A DNA stretch of 64,000 bases from Rhizopus arrhizus (lineage: Eukaryota; Mucoromycota; Mucoromycetes; Mucorales; Rhizopodaceae): NCBI GenBank assembly GCA_024220505.1, contig JAKZZE010000009.1, forward strand, positions 196,001 to 260,000, given 5' to 3'. Of this stretch, positions 50,512 to 63,260 are shown piece by piece; position 1 is the stretch's first letter, and each line of letters opens with the position of its first letter. A program made the translations under genes and the position numbers. The notes beneath the pieces were generated by a model. That model ran no database searches. It saw only the letters and a program-made list of their open reading frames with translations, and was not told the DNA's origin.

Positions 50512-51431
50512 TCACCGCATGTTTTCAAATTCACTGTATGGATACATCATATAACGTTGATCGTCTGTGTCATGATGTGGATGGATAGTGTCAACTAGAA
50601 TAGATTGAGTGAGAAAGAATGAATTACAATAACTTGTTATTTACTCTTGTAAGAATAGAAATCAGGTCGATGACGTCTTTCGATCCATTCAGGATAAGCC
50701 ATCATTTGAGCACATAAATTTTCAGATTCTAACATGGGTTGCAAGATACGTCGTCTGGCATTAATAAACCAGTTGCTGATCTGATTGACAGTGAGACCGG
50801 TTTGCTGAGCGAGATCGATCTTTTCCTTTTCGGCTGGATAAGGATGTTTCTTGTGTTGAATTAACCAAGTTCGTAAGAATTCAGTGACCTCCTTTGGAAG
50901 ATTACCTCTTCTTCTTCTTTTTGACTTTTCGAGTGGTGTAGGACAAACTCCTGATATTTCATGTGATCTTTCGGTGTTTGTACTGTTCGATAGACGTTGT
51001 TGTTGTTGTTGTTGATAATCAAGAGTGACGATACTATCACTCGAAGTTGAACTGGAAGAACTAATGTTGGATGTTGTACTCGTACTTGGAGATACTCTTA
51101 TATCTTTTAGTGAAAATTAATGTCTTGTATTACACTGAAAAATTATATTTTTTTTTTTCTTTATTTACCAGCTTCATCACTGACTAAGCCAGGTCCCTCT
51201 ACCCAAATTTGTGCATTTTGTAATAACATCTCACTCGTCCTTTCCCGATGACGATCGATTGCTGAAAGATTTTCTTTTCTGTTAGCATTTAGATTCAAAG
51301 AGAGTTCTTTGGATGGTTTGTCATGATATAAAATTAAGGGACAAAATGAACGAGTCTTTGACTGTGAGATTGGTTAGAATCATTTCTTTTTTTAAAGAAA
51401 AAGTGTTATTTACTTGAATGGTTATTGACAT
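50512..51431 (-). CDS. TALE-class homeodomain transcription factor
   Basis: Four exons, right to left: 51431-51414, 51361-51169, 51103-50645, 50594-50512; 250 residues. The homeodomain (about 145-208) begins KRRRRGNLPKEVTEFL and contains the three-residue loop extension KKHPYPAEKEKIDLA and recognition helix VNQISNWFINARRRI. This is the TALE (KN) type, with Ile at position 50. A Ser/Thr-rich region and a Q6 tract precede it, and a short acidic/aromatic tail follows. It is a nuclear DNA-binding regulator; TALE factors in fungi include mating-type and developmental regulators, but this gene's role is unknown. The first coding exon is only 18 nt. Confidence 0.9.
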
Positions 51432-53590
51432 ATTTTATATATAAAAAAAAAGCAGCAGTGGAAAAAAGAAGGGAAAAACAAAAAAAAAAAAAGTGGTTCG
51501 AATTTGAAAGGACAATATTTATATTGACTTGCACCTGATGTTTTACATCAAAAAAAGTTGTACACAGACTTTAAAAATTTTAAGCAGCTTTACTTTATTT
51601 GGATACAAAGAAAAAGAGCGACATTTTTTTTTATAAAAAAGGGGGGAAGAGTGGCAAATGATTTGAAGGATTTAAAGATGAATCAACTATTTTTTAAAAA
51701 AGAATCAATTCACTTTAACCATCTTTTCCACAAAGCACAGGCCACACTCATTTATCTTTCTCCTCTTTTTTCATCACAGCCATCATGCTGTCAACCAGTC
51801 CAGAATGATTTTTAAAAAGCCTCTGACAAATTTAAAAAAGGAGAAAAATGTTGAAAAAGTAACCTTACACAGCAAACTATATTTTCTCTCTCCAATTTCT
51901 AAAGGACATGTAGAAATCAAAACAAGTTACACATTAATAAACATAGTAATTCATCATGTGAATCCCTTCCTTGTAACCACACAAAAAAAAAAAAATTTTT
52001 TTTTCTTCTTATTCCCTTTCTCCTTGTTTATTTTTATATCCAAACAATAAGAATAAAGTTTGCATAAAATAAAAATATAGAATCAGCCGAGTTTTTAAAT
52101 TATTTATGCAAATGACGACAATAAGCCATGTGGTGAACATCTTTCTATTTTGATACACATGATCTGTCAATCAAAAGCACATGAAAACCTTCTTTTCTTC
52201 TTCATCGTCTCTGTCATCCTTGCGTCCCCTTTCATGTCCTAACCTGATCGTGTTTGAATCAAGTCAGAGATCACTTTTGATTCTCTTGTATTCAGTGTCA
52301 TCTTACAATTTCTTTATTTGACACATTGACCAGACCTGTTTCAACTTGTCGCGTCCTAATCGAATGTTTTATATTTACACCCGTCCTGGTTCATCAAGAA
52401 GTGAATTGATCCCTTTGCTATCTCTCCTCTCGCCTTTTTCAGTGACTGATTCTTTTATCTGTTTTTTTTTTCTTTTCAGACTCTTCTGAATCATGTCTGC
52501 TCTATTCTCTGTCTCTTTTTTTAAACAGCACTTGCTGTACTCTGTCCCAGTAGATAGGATCCTTCTCATCAGTGATGATTCTTTAGAGGAGGATAGTAAA
52601 TCATGTCATTCCTTCTTAAAACATCGATCACTTCATTTGAGACCAGGACTTGATCATTTGTCCTTATAGCGATCGATAAAGGATCGAGAATAGATCTCCA
52701 TCCCCCTGATCTTTTCTTGATGGAGGAGATTGAAACAGTGAACGAGGCACAATGCATTGGTGATGAGCCGATGTATAAATTTGAACAAGAAATGTTTGTT
52801 CTTATCACAGACATCTCATGAACTCTAATCAACCCCCCCCCTTTTTTTTTTCTTATCTTGGCAAGCAGAGTCACACTGTATTCCTCAATAAACTTTTCAA
52901 CCCATTTTTCACCCACCACATGAAATACTTGTCCTTGAATGAAAACTATTTATTTTATGACATGACTTGAACTACCTTCTCCCCCTCACGACCAAGATGA
53001 CCAAACCTCGGTTATATCCTATCTCAGTCTGTTCATGATTGAATACAAAGTGCTATGTTTTTTTTTTTTCTTTTTTAAATTAGAAATCGAGGCACATAAA
53101 ATGAAGAAAATAAACTTGTCTACTTTTTTTTGTCATGTTTAGTTGTTTACCCAAAAAAGAAAAATAGAAGGTTTTATTTGTGTTTATATAAAATTAAAAA
53201 AAGATATTTTTGTATTAAAAAAAGAAAAAAGTTTTTTTTTTTGTAAAAGAATCAAGGGGGAAAGGGCGTGAAAAGCATAATGTGACATGGAGATGACAAG
53301 GAATTTTTTTCCCCTTTTTATTTGTTACTTTGATCATGCCTATTTAAAACATAATTGACAGCAAACTTTGAATGTTTATGTCAAAATCAGATGATACAAA
53401 CTTGACTTGTTTATGCATAGTACACTTGCATAGATCTGCTTCTGAATGCAATATAATTTTAATGTAAAAAAAAAAAAAAAAAAAATTATGCCAGAATAGA
53501 TTGATTTATGTAAAAAGATTAATGCAATTTGATTTGTATGATACATAGCTGTAATAGATTAGATACTTTTTTTTTCTTATCAAAGGAGTT
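51432..53590. other. Long intergenic region upstream of the homeobox gene
   Basis: About 2.2 kb with long A, T and C runs (for example C9 near 52833) and scattered CT-rich stretches at 52180-52260 and 52480-52560. A 116-codon minus-strand frame at 52569-52919 has no family resemblance and crosses low-complexity tracts. The size suits a large regulatory region for the homeobox gene. Confidence 0.5.
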
Positions 53591-54886
53591 CTATAGTGTG
53601 TGTAATTGGTAAACAGGATGAGGTTGAGATAATTGCATCATGGCTACCACAGCATCTTGCTCATGAGTTGTCTTGACTCTTTTAGATAGATTCCAAATGG
53701 GTGGTAGCCTTAAGGTAGAATCATCAAATAAAGATGGATAAAAAGAAACACAGTCATTTTTATCAAAAGCTGAAGGAGAAGGTGGAGGTAAAGTGACACG
53801 AAAATAGGGCAGTGGTGGATGGATCATGATTGGGCTTTGTTCTGCACTACTCTGAGTGTCATGGCTTGTGACACTATTTCTCCTTTCATGGATGGATGGT
53901 GACACACTAGATGGCTTTCTTTTGCAAAGATTTGCTCTGAATTTGAAATGTTAGTGTAACGGAAAAAGAGGATCTTGAAGCATGGGATTAAAAAACTCAC
54001 ATTGCTTGAGCGCGATTATCTTTACGGATCTTGATGCGCGCTCCCTGGTCGGAAAATGTCTTTGAAAGAAAAGTGGAATCTAAAGCACCAGGAAAGTTTT
54101 TTGTGGAATAAACAGTAAATGGTAAAGTATAAATAGAAGAGAGACAGACTGCACCAGAACTATATATCATCAAATTTAATTTTTACCAATGTTGTCTTTC
54201 ACTGCTGTATAAAACCTACTCTGTAATTTGAAATAAAGAAAGCTTGAGTCTATAGCTGCCTTCAACTTTTACAGACAGATCACCAAAGATAAAAAATGTA
54301 TTTACTATCAAATGTAATGAGTCCTCTTTCTTTCTCACAAGCCATTTCATTTACCTTGATTGTCAATATCGTTCAACTTGAACATAGAAGATACTGTTTG
54401 ACCAGAAAGAGCATTGTGTGTTGGTGTATAGATTTCATCATCATCAGTTGGGTGACATAGATTACTGCACATAAAAAAGTATGAACTCTGATGAAACGAG
54501 CTAACAGAAAAAAAAAAAAGGTTGATCAGATAAGCAAAAAAAATTGTTTGATTTTTTTTTTGTGAAACTGCTTACTGTGTTTCTTGTGGAGAAGAAGGAT
54601 TTGTTAGGGATATTTGAATGATAGGTGGAGGATCGATCGGTCTACGGTCTAAAAAGCAATTCTGTCAGTATTTCTTGATAAATAAGAAGAGGGAAATACA
54701 GTATTACCTCTCTCATTGTTTGTACTTATACGTGCTTGAATAGGCTGCTGACGAACATGGAGAGCATACTGCCTAAAAGACATTGTTGTTGGATGAATTC
54801 TAGAGTATTTCAAATGAAATTTACCTTGGATTAGAAACCATGGTAGGGCAAGCAGATAGATACTGATGATTACTTTGTCTAGTCAT
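53591..54886 (-). CDS. Velvet-domain regulatory factor
   Basis: Seven exons, right to left: 54886-54825, 54772-54708, 54648-54576, 54464-54355, 54304-54220, 54159-54001, 53936-53591; 299 residues. The velvet fold is clear: [28 protein letters not shown], the [20 protein letters not shown] strand, [30 protein letters not shown] and [13 protein letters not shown]. In ascomycetes, velvet proteins such as VeA, VelB and VosA bind DNA and control development and secondary metabolism. The C-terminal 110 residues are Ser/Pro-rich after a basic KRKPSS stretch that may be a nuclear signal. Which subclass it belongs to is unclear. Confidence 0.9.
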
Positions 54887-55949
54887 CACTAGCTTTATTT
54901 TGTAAATAGGGAAAGGAAAGAAAGAGAATGGTTGGTGTCACTAAAAGTATAAAAAAAATCTGATAATTCAAATAATCTGATTTAAACCGGAGTGTTTGAT
55001 TGCAATCTCATACTTTTCATCATCCGACTTCATTCTTCAAGGATGAATAGAAAAAAAGAAACAGGTTGGGTCATGTCAAGATAGATATTCAGTCTTTATC
55101 GATCATTCTTTAATTGATTTGTTTTCATCTTCAATATAGAAATCCAAGTAAAATTGCACTTTTTTATCGTAAATTTACAAATCGTTTTCAAGGGCAAATA
55201 AAAGCTACAAGTAGTACCATATTTCCAGGGTCTTGGCAAAAAAAAAATTAAAGACACTTGCTGTGGATAAATTAAAGATTTAAAGAAATAATCAAAACAT
55301 TGCTTGTAGAGAAACGAATGTCTTTTATTTTTGTATGTCTGCAAAGATTATTTTTTTTTTATCCTGAAATCTACAGTGACACTCAAAGACCATACGTTCG
55401 CTGACTAATCCACACGCTACCTTAAAGTTATTTCAGGAAAAAAAAAAAATAGGTGGTACTCGCGTTCATTTAATTTGTCCAAATTGGAAAATCAAAAAAA
55501 GGGGTCCTTTCTATTCTTGCTGCTTTTCAGCCAAAGAATATATTCATGAGAGGATAAAGTCAATTAATATATAAACAAACACGTCAAACTCTATTCATCC
55601 ATCACTACAGACTACAATTGATACTTTTGCCAACTATCTCTTTCCTTAAAAAAAAAACATGAATAATAAACTAGAAATGATTTGATACAGTGATTCTTTG
55701 GGAAATTGTATTTAATTCGAATTGAAATCCTTCATCTTCAAACTATTCATACTTCACTCTATAGGATGACTTTGTTTACTAGTAAAATTTGAGGTGTCAA
55801 AGATGACAACCATTTTTGAATCAGATTATAGAAAAAATAGTTTAATTGATAAATAGACAGAGCAAGATAAAAACTTAAGAGCGAGAGATAGGGTTAGAAT
55901 AGATGAAAAGAATTATACAAAGGGTGCTATTCTATTTAACCAAAAATAT
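54887..55949. other. Intergenic, velvet gene promoter and PEX5 3' flank
   Basis: About 1.06 kb of AT-rich DNA without a convincing frame. A minus-strand frame of 82 codons at 55096-55344 is low-complexity and unsupported. Confidence 0.55.
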
Positions 55950-57989
55950 TTAAAATTCAAACTCTGGACGGAATTGGTTCAAATCAGCTCCTGGAACTGC
56001 TTTGTCTGCCAAATCACGACGATCCTATAAACAAGTTAGACCGATTCATACTTTTTCACTGAGAAAAAGAGTCTTACCATCATAATAAACGCTTTTCTCA
56101 ACATCTCCCATGAGTTATTTGAGACATTGATTCCTTCTGAGTCACCATTTCCACGCGTGTGCATCGACAAACCAGTCATGATGTGTTCTGCTGCTTCTTT
56201 ATAGCATCCAATATTTATACAACTGACACCAATGTTATATCTCGCACGCACAAAGGAAGGTCTCAGCTCTAATGCTTTGTGGTATACATCAATAGCTTCC
56301 TCCGATCGGCCATTGTTTGCTAAAGTGGCGCCTAATCTATTCCACAGCAAGTAGTCCTAAAATAAAACAGTACATTAATATAAAAACACACATCGTCTCT
56401 TCTTTTATTCACATTAGGTCTTCCTTCTAATGCTGCAACAAAGCAATCAATGGCTTTATCTGAATCTCCACTACCGTAATATAAAACGCCCAAGCCAACT
56501 TGGACATCTGGATCCATGCCTTGACCATTAGGCGCTTGTCTAGCTGCAGTCAAAAATAATTCTGTCACTCGATCGTGAAGTTCGAAAGGAGAGGCAGGTT
56601 TAGGTAGTGAGTTGTTAGCAAGGCTAGGGTATTTTTGAGTAATCCATCTTTCAAGCGTTTGATAAGCAGCATGATCGTATGACTCATTTGTGTAACTAAC
56701 AGCCAAGGACATCAAGGCCTGTAAATTTCCAGGATCCGCTTCGATCGCTCTTTCCAAAGCGCGAATGGCAGGTTCTTCCTTCTCATTTTGAGCTTGTACA
56801 TTACCAAGATGGGTCCAAGCTTCTGAATGATTAGGTTCTTTTTGTACAACGGCTTCAAAAGCCAAGGCTGTTTCGCTAAGCGAGCCACCCTGTTCTAGTA
56901 ACCTTAACCCTTCGGCGAGAGGGTCGGGATGATTCAAATAAGGATTGTTGGCTTCAAATATATATTCTCCCAAATCAGGTTTGTAAACCGTTTCACCCAT
57001 ATTAAAATTGCCAAATTCATCCTCCCAATCTTCATCTTCTGCCAATTGATCACGAATATTCTGCCAAACATTCTCAAATTCTGCAAAAGATGGATCTTGA
57101 GCAGCAGCTGCCTCTTCTACCTTCTTGGCCATTTCATCTTCTCCCAACTGCTCATCAAATGCTGCAAATTGTTCTTCCCATGTACCAGGATGATTCACAT
57201 CCGCACGTCCTTTACCCTTTTGTAAATCAAATTCGTTCGCCCAGTCAAAGTGCTTTTGGAAAGCATGTTCAAACTCGGCCAGTTGTTCTGGATGCATATT
57301 GGCAACATCGGGATGGTTCATGAATTCATCTCTCCAGACTGGTTTGGGGATAAATACAGGTTAATTTTGTCCATCACCCTTATTTCCCCCCAGTCACCTC
57401 TTTACCTGAAGCATTTTGTGATGGGCCTGCAGCAGCTTTGCTTTCTAAAAAGGCTCTTTCCATTGCCTGCTCTTCACCCGGAGTCAATTCCCATAACTTT
57501 GGCCCGTCTTGCTGAAATTCGTTGGCCCAGTTTCCACGTTGCTGACGTACAGAGTCCAATTCTCTTTTCAAATCCGAAAACTCAAACGGAGAGCCCATCA
57601 TTGGGCCCGCTCTGGATGTCTGTCTTTCTTGGCCAAAGAATTCGTCCACCATGTTTCCTTGTGGTTGCGGAGCTCCTCCGATAGCTTGCTGTCGTTGGGT
57701 TCGCATCTAAAACAAGAGGGCTTTTTTAGTATTCATCTCACATGAGCGAAATATATCAATACTTTACCGAGGAAGGTCCTGCAACAGGTTGTGAGGGTCC
57801 AGCGAATTGGTCCTATTTTTTTCAAAAAGTCAGTAGCAAATCTCTTTGGCCGTATTCTTTTCTATGCATTCAGAATTGATATCTTACTCTTTGAAGAGAC
57901 CTATCCTGACCAAACTGCTTCAACATTTGTGCCATAGGGTTGGCCCCTCCACAGGAATCGTCTCCGTTCATCATGTTTTTAAAAGACAT
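55950..57989 (-). CDS. PEX5: Peroxisomal PTS1 import receptor
   Basis: Six exons, right to left: 57989-57888, 57812-57768, 57706-57406, 57338-56413, 56356-56078, 56024-55950; 575 residues. The N terminus MSFKNMMNGDDSCGGANPMA carries the conserved Cys used for recycling by monoubiquitination. The natively unfolded first half has diaromatic pentapeptide motifs (WANEF twice, WRDEF, WEEQF, WEDEF) that bind Pex14 and Pex13. The second half is seven TPR-like units, for example PNHSEAWTHLGNVQAQNEKE and PSFVRARYNIGVSCINIGCY, which bind the C-terminal SKL-type signal. The receptor cycles between cytosol and peroxisome. Length and order match fungal Pex5. Confidence 0.94.
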
Positions 57990-60243
57990 TTTGTTAAATT
58001 GTGTGAAAAAAAGAATGAAGGTTTAAATAAAGAAAATTAAGGATGACTAAAAGAAAGAGAAAAACAGAACTCCGATACTTTCACGGTCATGTGAAATTGT
58101 GGGGAGCACTTTCAGGGTTTCCTACTTGGGATTGTGATTGGTTGTCTTTTTTTTTTTGTTTAGAAAAAGATAATTTCAATGTTAAGCAAGACTTTATGAC
58201 TGCTAATCTCAATCAAAGCTTGACACTTGGAGGTCTTATGGGTAGGTTCATAATCTATAGCTAGGCATCGTCTTGTTATAAATGTCAGAGATATTTATTT
58301 GCGTTCTAGACAAATTGCAAGACGCTAAAATTGCTTTTCTCCTGAACAGCCCTGGGCTAATACAGCTTCAGAGCAATCGTTTTTTTTTTTATATATAAAA
58401 GTTAAGCATTGCAAATTTCAATTAAGTGAGCAGTGCTTCTTACATCTGTTCGCCCTGAATAGATCAACTCCAAAAGAAAATAAGAAATAAAAACCTTTTT
58501 TGATATCAAGGATAATAAAGAATGGAACGATACGTGAAAAGCGGCACTATAGTTAACGTTTTGAGAGCCAATTCATGAGAAGCTGACTATGTGGAGGCCT
58601 GGTGAGAGTATCTTTGTGAAATTAAAAGTAATCTAATATGAATAAAATGGAATAAATGGTTGGACAGCGAAAATTCCACGAGGCGATTGTATACTTTGAA
58701 TGAGGAACCTTTGCTTGTAAAAGGTTTAAAAGAAACAAAGGAAACCAAATTGTGTTAAATACTTGTAATCGGCCGTGCACTTTGAGACAGTGAGTCGCAT
58801 GCATTTTGTCGACGGTCTGATTCGGATAAAAGGGACAGATCCTGGGTTTTCCAGCAGAAAGCCATCCAAGGCACCATTTAATGCAATGGCTGTGTTCTAT
58901 TCTTGTCAGTGGGGGAATCTAACGATCGAGGAACAAGTGTTTTTGTCCAATTACATATACAACTGAATAGTGCATCTATTAATGATTACATTGTGAAAAG
59001 TATATAAACTTTAACATCTGCTATCAACTAAAACCATTGTATCTTTGGATTCATTGAAGCCATGTCTTTTTATCTCTATTTTGTAATCAAATAGATTCTT
59101 TCTGGCTTACCTTATATTTTTCAATTAAAAATAGTATAAAACAGACTTTGAAATCTAAGGTCCGTAAAACGGCATGTTAAGTTCTCTATCATTTTGTTTA
59201 AGTCTAATGGTGCTTTATCATCTATCAATTAGCTAGAAAATTTTCGTATTCGTTACTTGTTTTTGAACTTCCATGCAGCTGTGTAAGGACTTTTGGCTTT
59301 TTCATAAAGTGAGAAAAGTACTATTTCTTTTTGGCAAGCAGTTATATTTGTAATGAGCATACCTCTCCATCCCCCTTTTTTTATTAGATATTTTTTCAAT
59401 ACAGTCTCTTCAATTGGTTTTTTTTTTCTGTAGGTTTCAAATCCATATAATAGTCAAAGTCAGCTAGCTTTCAAATGGGCAAATCTTATAATCACATATA
59501 TGTTTACGCTAGGGCTATCACACCCTCATCTTCAAATAAATTCCTATTTACATCTTTAAACCCAAAGATAACCTTTTTGAAATATGACATACATGTATAT
59601 ATGTATGTAGATGCCAATACATTGTAATTTCACACTTAAAACACGCCAAATAAAAACAGTACTTTAGATAAATCTTTATTGAATATTCAAAGTTAAAATT
59701 AAGACTGCATAAATTCTCTAAATGAACATGAACAACTTCTAATAGAAATATAGGATACTTTGGGACAGTAGATTATATGACGCGTTGTAAGACAATAGCA
59801 TAATAAAGTTTTGTGTAATTTTTATAAATTCAACAAGATTATCCAATCATATAATCGCTGACATACTCTTTTCGTCATAATTGTCATTACACATAGCATG
59901 AATCTTCTCTGTAGCCAAAAAAAAACTAAAGATCGACAAATATAAATGAAAAGCTCTCATATTCCAAAGCATACACTGTAAAAGCACATCTCGGTCCATT
60001 TTGCGTTGTTAGGTTTCATTTATCGTATAGCATTTCATTTATAAAAAGCTCATCAACAAAAAATCATGCGCATAAAATATACTAGTTTCATCATAGCTTA
60101 TATGTTGAAACTAAGCCAATTCGTATATTAAAAGATTATTGTATCTCTGTAATAATTATATCAGCGTAAAGTATTATTTAAACCACTCCTAGTATTTTTC
60201 TTTTTAATCTTTTTTAAATTTATTTTCATTACTACTTTAAAAT
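57990..60243. other. Long intergenic region with a structured candidate
   Basis: About 2.25 kb. It includes the PEX5 promoter on the left and the 58269-58390 folded segment described separately. No protein-like frame beyond short chance ones was seen; 59580-59610 has an imperfect TACATGTATATATGTA palindrome. Confidence 0.5.
58269..58390 (+). ncRNA. Candidate two-hairpin RNA ending in a T-run
   Basis: First hairpin: CGTCTTG (58269-58275) pairs with CAAGACG (58318-58324), with inner TGTC/GACA (58283-58286 and 58309-58312). Second hairpin: ATTGCT (58330-58335) with AGCAAT (58372-58377), and CTGAA (58342-58346) with TTCAG (58367-58371), separated by a 6-nt bulge. An 11-T run starts at 58380, as in RNA polymerase III terminators. 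No A/B boxes or known family signature were seen. Confidence 0.35.
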
Positions 60244-63055
60244 ATGGACAGCTGGAGCCCTAATTACAACAAGCTGTAAATAAAGACAACAAATGAAGTC
60301 ATTTAAAAAGTTTTTAACCAAATACTTACTTTTAGAAATATTGAGCAACGCTCATCTTCTATTGATCCTGAATTTTTCAATGCTGAAACGCAACGGGTAG
60401 CAACTGGATTAAATTCTGGAGGTGATTTGCAGAGCTCTGACATAGGATGGAGCCCAACCTCTCGAAAACAAGATGACACTAAAGGTTTTAATGAGTCTGA
60501 CTTGTTTCACCACAATGTCGATCAGAAGGAACCTAATGTGAGCAATATCTCAAACCCTACACCTGTTCAACCTTTAAACGATACAAATACTTCTCAGATT
60601 GTCCCAGATTCCTCGATTTCTACTTTTAATGATTCATATGTACCTCCTTATAAAAAAGAGAAACATAGAGCATCTGTTCCTTACGAAGAAAACATTTTGT
60701 TTTTTGGTGACTCAAATACAACTGAAACAAAACACTACCCTTCAAGATCATTGTTGGACCAAGAAAATCTTCACCGTGGATCCATTACTACACTACCTTC
60801 TGCCGGTGAACGACGTCGGCGCTCATCCGCAATCTCAGGCAACAAACCCCAGAGTCCACCTTTCCGCAGACGATCTTCCAACCTTTCTGGAGCAGGTGAC
60901 TTTCTTCCAAGACAAGAAGCACAATCAACTCCTGCTCGTGATGATGTTCCTATTGGCAGCGCTGCATTCGCAACTGAAAATGACAGAATATCAGCTCTTC
61001 CTGTGGATGCCGGCCATTTTCCTTCTACTCATGAGCCTGCTGGATTTTCCTTACAAGACACCTATAAGCAAAAGACACCTGGTTATGAAAAAGATACCAT
61101 GACACCCAATCAAACTTCAAATGAGGCCTTTGATGACCATAAAGAAAAAAGCTACAAGGATATGGCAACAGGTGCAGTCGCAAGTGTAGCGGCTACCGCT
61201 ACCGCTGCCGCTGCCGCTATATTTGGTGCCCATTCAGATGGGGATGAAGCTACTCAACCGCAACAAGATAAATCGATGAATCTTCCCCCAAAGATTCAGG
61301 AAGATGACACAACTGAGGCTGCTACTCAGCCCCAGCAAGGCAATTCTGCGAAACCTGCTGCCCAGCTCCAGGACACATCATCTGATGCCGCTATCCAGGC
61401 CCGTCGAGATAGCTCGTTTGAACCTGCTATTCATGGTCAAGATGCTTGTTTTGATACAACAGACAAGATTTGCAATGAACACATGCCTGATGAAAAACAT
61501 GCTTTTTGTGAATGTGTGAAAGAACCTGTTATTCATGGACAACAGCCCTGCTATTTGTGTTGCAAAGATACAGAAGATAGTCAAGTTAAACCAAGCTCTA
61601 GTCCTTTTGGTACCGCAACTATCTTTGGCACTAGTGGTGCCGGTGTTGGTTACCTTGGTACCACTGCTGTTACAGACGCGCCTGAAGATACCAAAACATC
61701 GTCTGATCTAGCTGGTGTAAAAGATAACACACTTGCAGGTAATGAAGACACACGTGGATTGAACAGACCCTTCGTAGACGAGCATCTTGTCAACGAAGAC
61801 ATCGATGAGGGATTTAGCACTGCGCACGATGCCAACAAAGACAATGAAGCTAATCAATTTGAGAACATTGGAAATGTCCCTGATGACAAGAATCAAGAAA
61901 GCAGCACTACCGGGCTTAACACAAAAGCTGCTGTAGGTGGTGCTGCTGGTGGTGTTGCTGGTGGTGCCGCTTTAGCATCCGTATTACACAAGTCTGGTGA
62001 CGAAAGTCGTGTGCCTGGCACTAAACAGCAAGGTGTAGAATACAATCCTAATGAATTGAATACTACTGAACCTCCCTTGTACAATGAGACAACTGGTCAT
62101 AATCCTGCTTCTCAAGACATCAAATACAATCAAACGAAGCAGTATAACAGCTCCCAAGAAATCGATCCTTTACAAAATGTATACTACAATAACCAACCCT
62201 CACAACGAGACAGTGACTTAGGTGAGACTGAATACACACAGCCAGAAGGATATTCTGAAGGTCAACCAAAGGAGTACGAACAATCAGATAGTAATACAAC
62301 AGATGCAGTCTACAATGAACCTATAATCAATCGCAGTGAATTGAATAAAAATTTAACAGGTGATATTGCCAATCCACCAGGCGATCGTGGTTTTGCTGCT
62401 GCTGCACCTAATGCTAGTCTTGATACTCCTCAACACGATGAAAATTTTGGCTCAACGTATCCACCAACTGATTCTTTAACAAACGATAAACAAAAAAGCC
62501 AACCCACTACCGATCATGCTGCTGCCACCAGCCCTAATTACAATACAACAAGAGAAGAATCACCCAAAGATAGCACACTACCTCAACAAGATGCAGATCC
62601 GGTTGCCATTGGTTCCACTAACAACACAACATCCCCTATCATTGCAGGAGACAATACATCATCCCAAAGAGGCACTACTACTACAGGACCTGTAAACAAA
62701 ATAAATGCTGCTTCTACAGCCATTTCAAGTGAAGAGCATGCCTTTGGTGGAGAAAATGCGTTTGGAAATCGTGAAAGCATTCAACGAACATCCAACGTTG
62801 TTCCTACGGGTAAATAAAGAGAGAGAGAGAAAAAAGGAAACACGAAAAAGATCCATGTACTGATTGAACACGTTTTTCTTTTAGCTGTAGAGCAAAACCA
62901 TGACATGATATCTGATGATAACGACACGAAAAAGAAATCCAGAAAAGGATCAATTAAGGTAAAATTAAATAGAGACATGGAAAAAATGCGATTTAAGCTA
63001 ATCTCTACATCTAATAAATTTATAGAAAGTGTTTGAAAAAATATTTCACAAATAA
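60244..63055 (+). CDS. Large disordered protein of unknown function
   Basis: Four exons: 60244-60275, 60336-62809, 62885-62958, 63026-63055; 869 residues in one frame, ending KKVFEKIFHK. An alternative unspliced end at 62817 lacks the last two exons. The protein is rich in Ser, Thr, Asn, Asp, Gln and Pro, with RRRRSS and FRRRSS basic patches near residues 130-165. It has two Ala/Gly-rich stretches (TAAAAAIFGA and AAVGGAAGGVAGGAALASVL) that may be short membrane or packing segments, and one cysteine cluster (CNEHMPDEKHAFCECV .. CYLCCKD) at about residue 415. I recognise no family. A few fungal surface and stress proteins have this composition, but homology is not claimed. Confidence 0.6.
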
Positions 63056-63260
63056 TCCAAAATCACTCAATAAAATTTTCTATCGCTTGATGTAACCTTT
63101 ATTAATGCCAAAATGTTACACGTATTTTTTCTATAAATTGAAAATTTATTATTCACGCTGTGGGTCAATGATAATATGCATTGGTTACCCTGACCATCAC
63201 CACCATATAAGGTTAAAAGCACACTATTTATTACATCGTTACAAGCAAAAAGCATGGCAA

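Noticed and set aside
52569..52919. 116-codon minus-strand frame in the homeobox upstream region
   Set aside because: Crosses C- and T-homopolymers, has no family signal and no flanking exons in frame.
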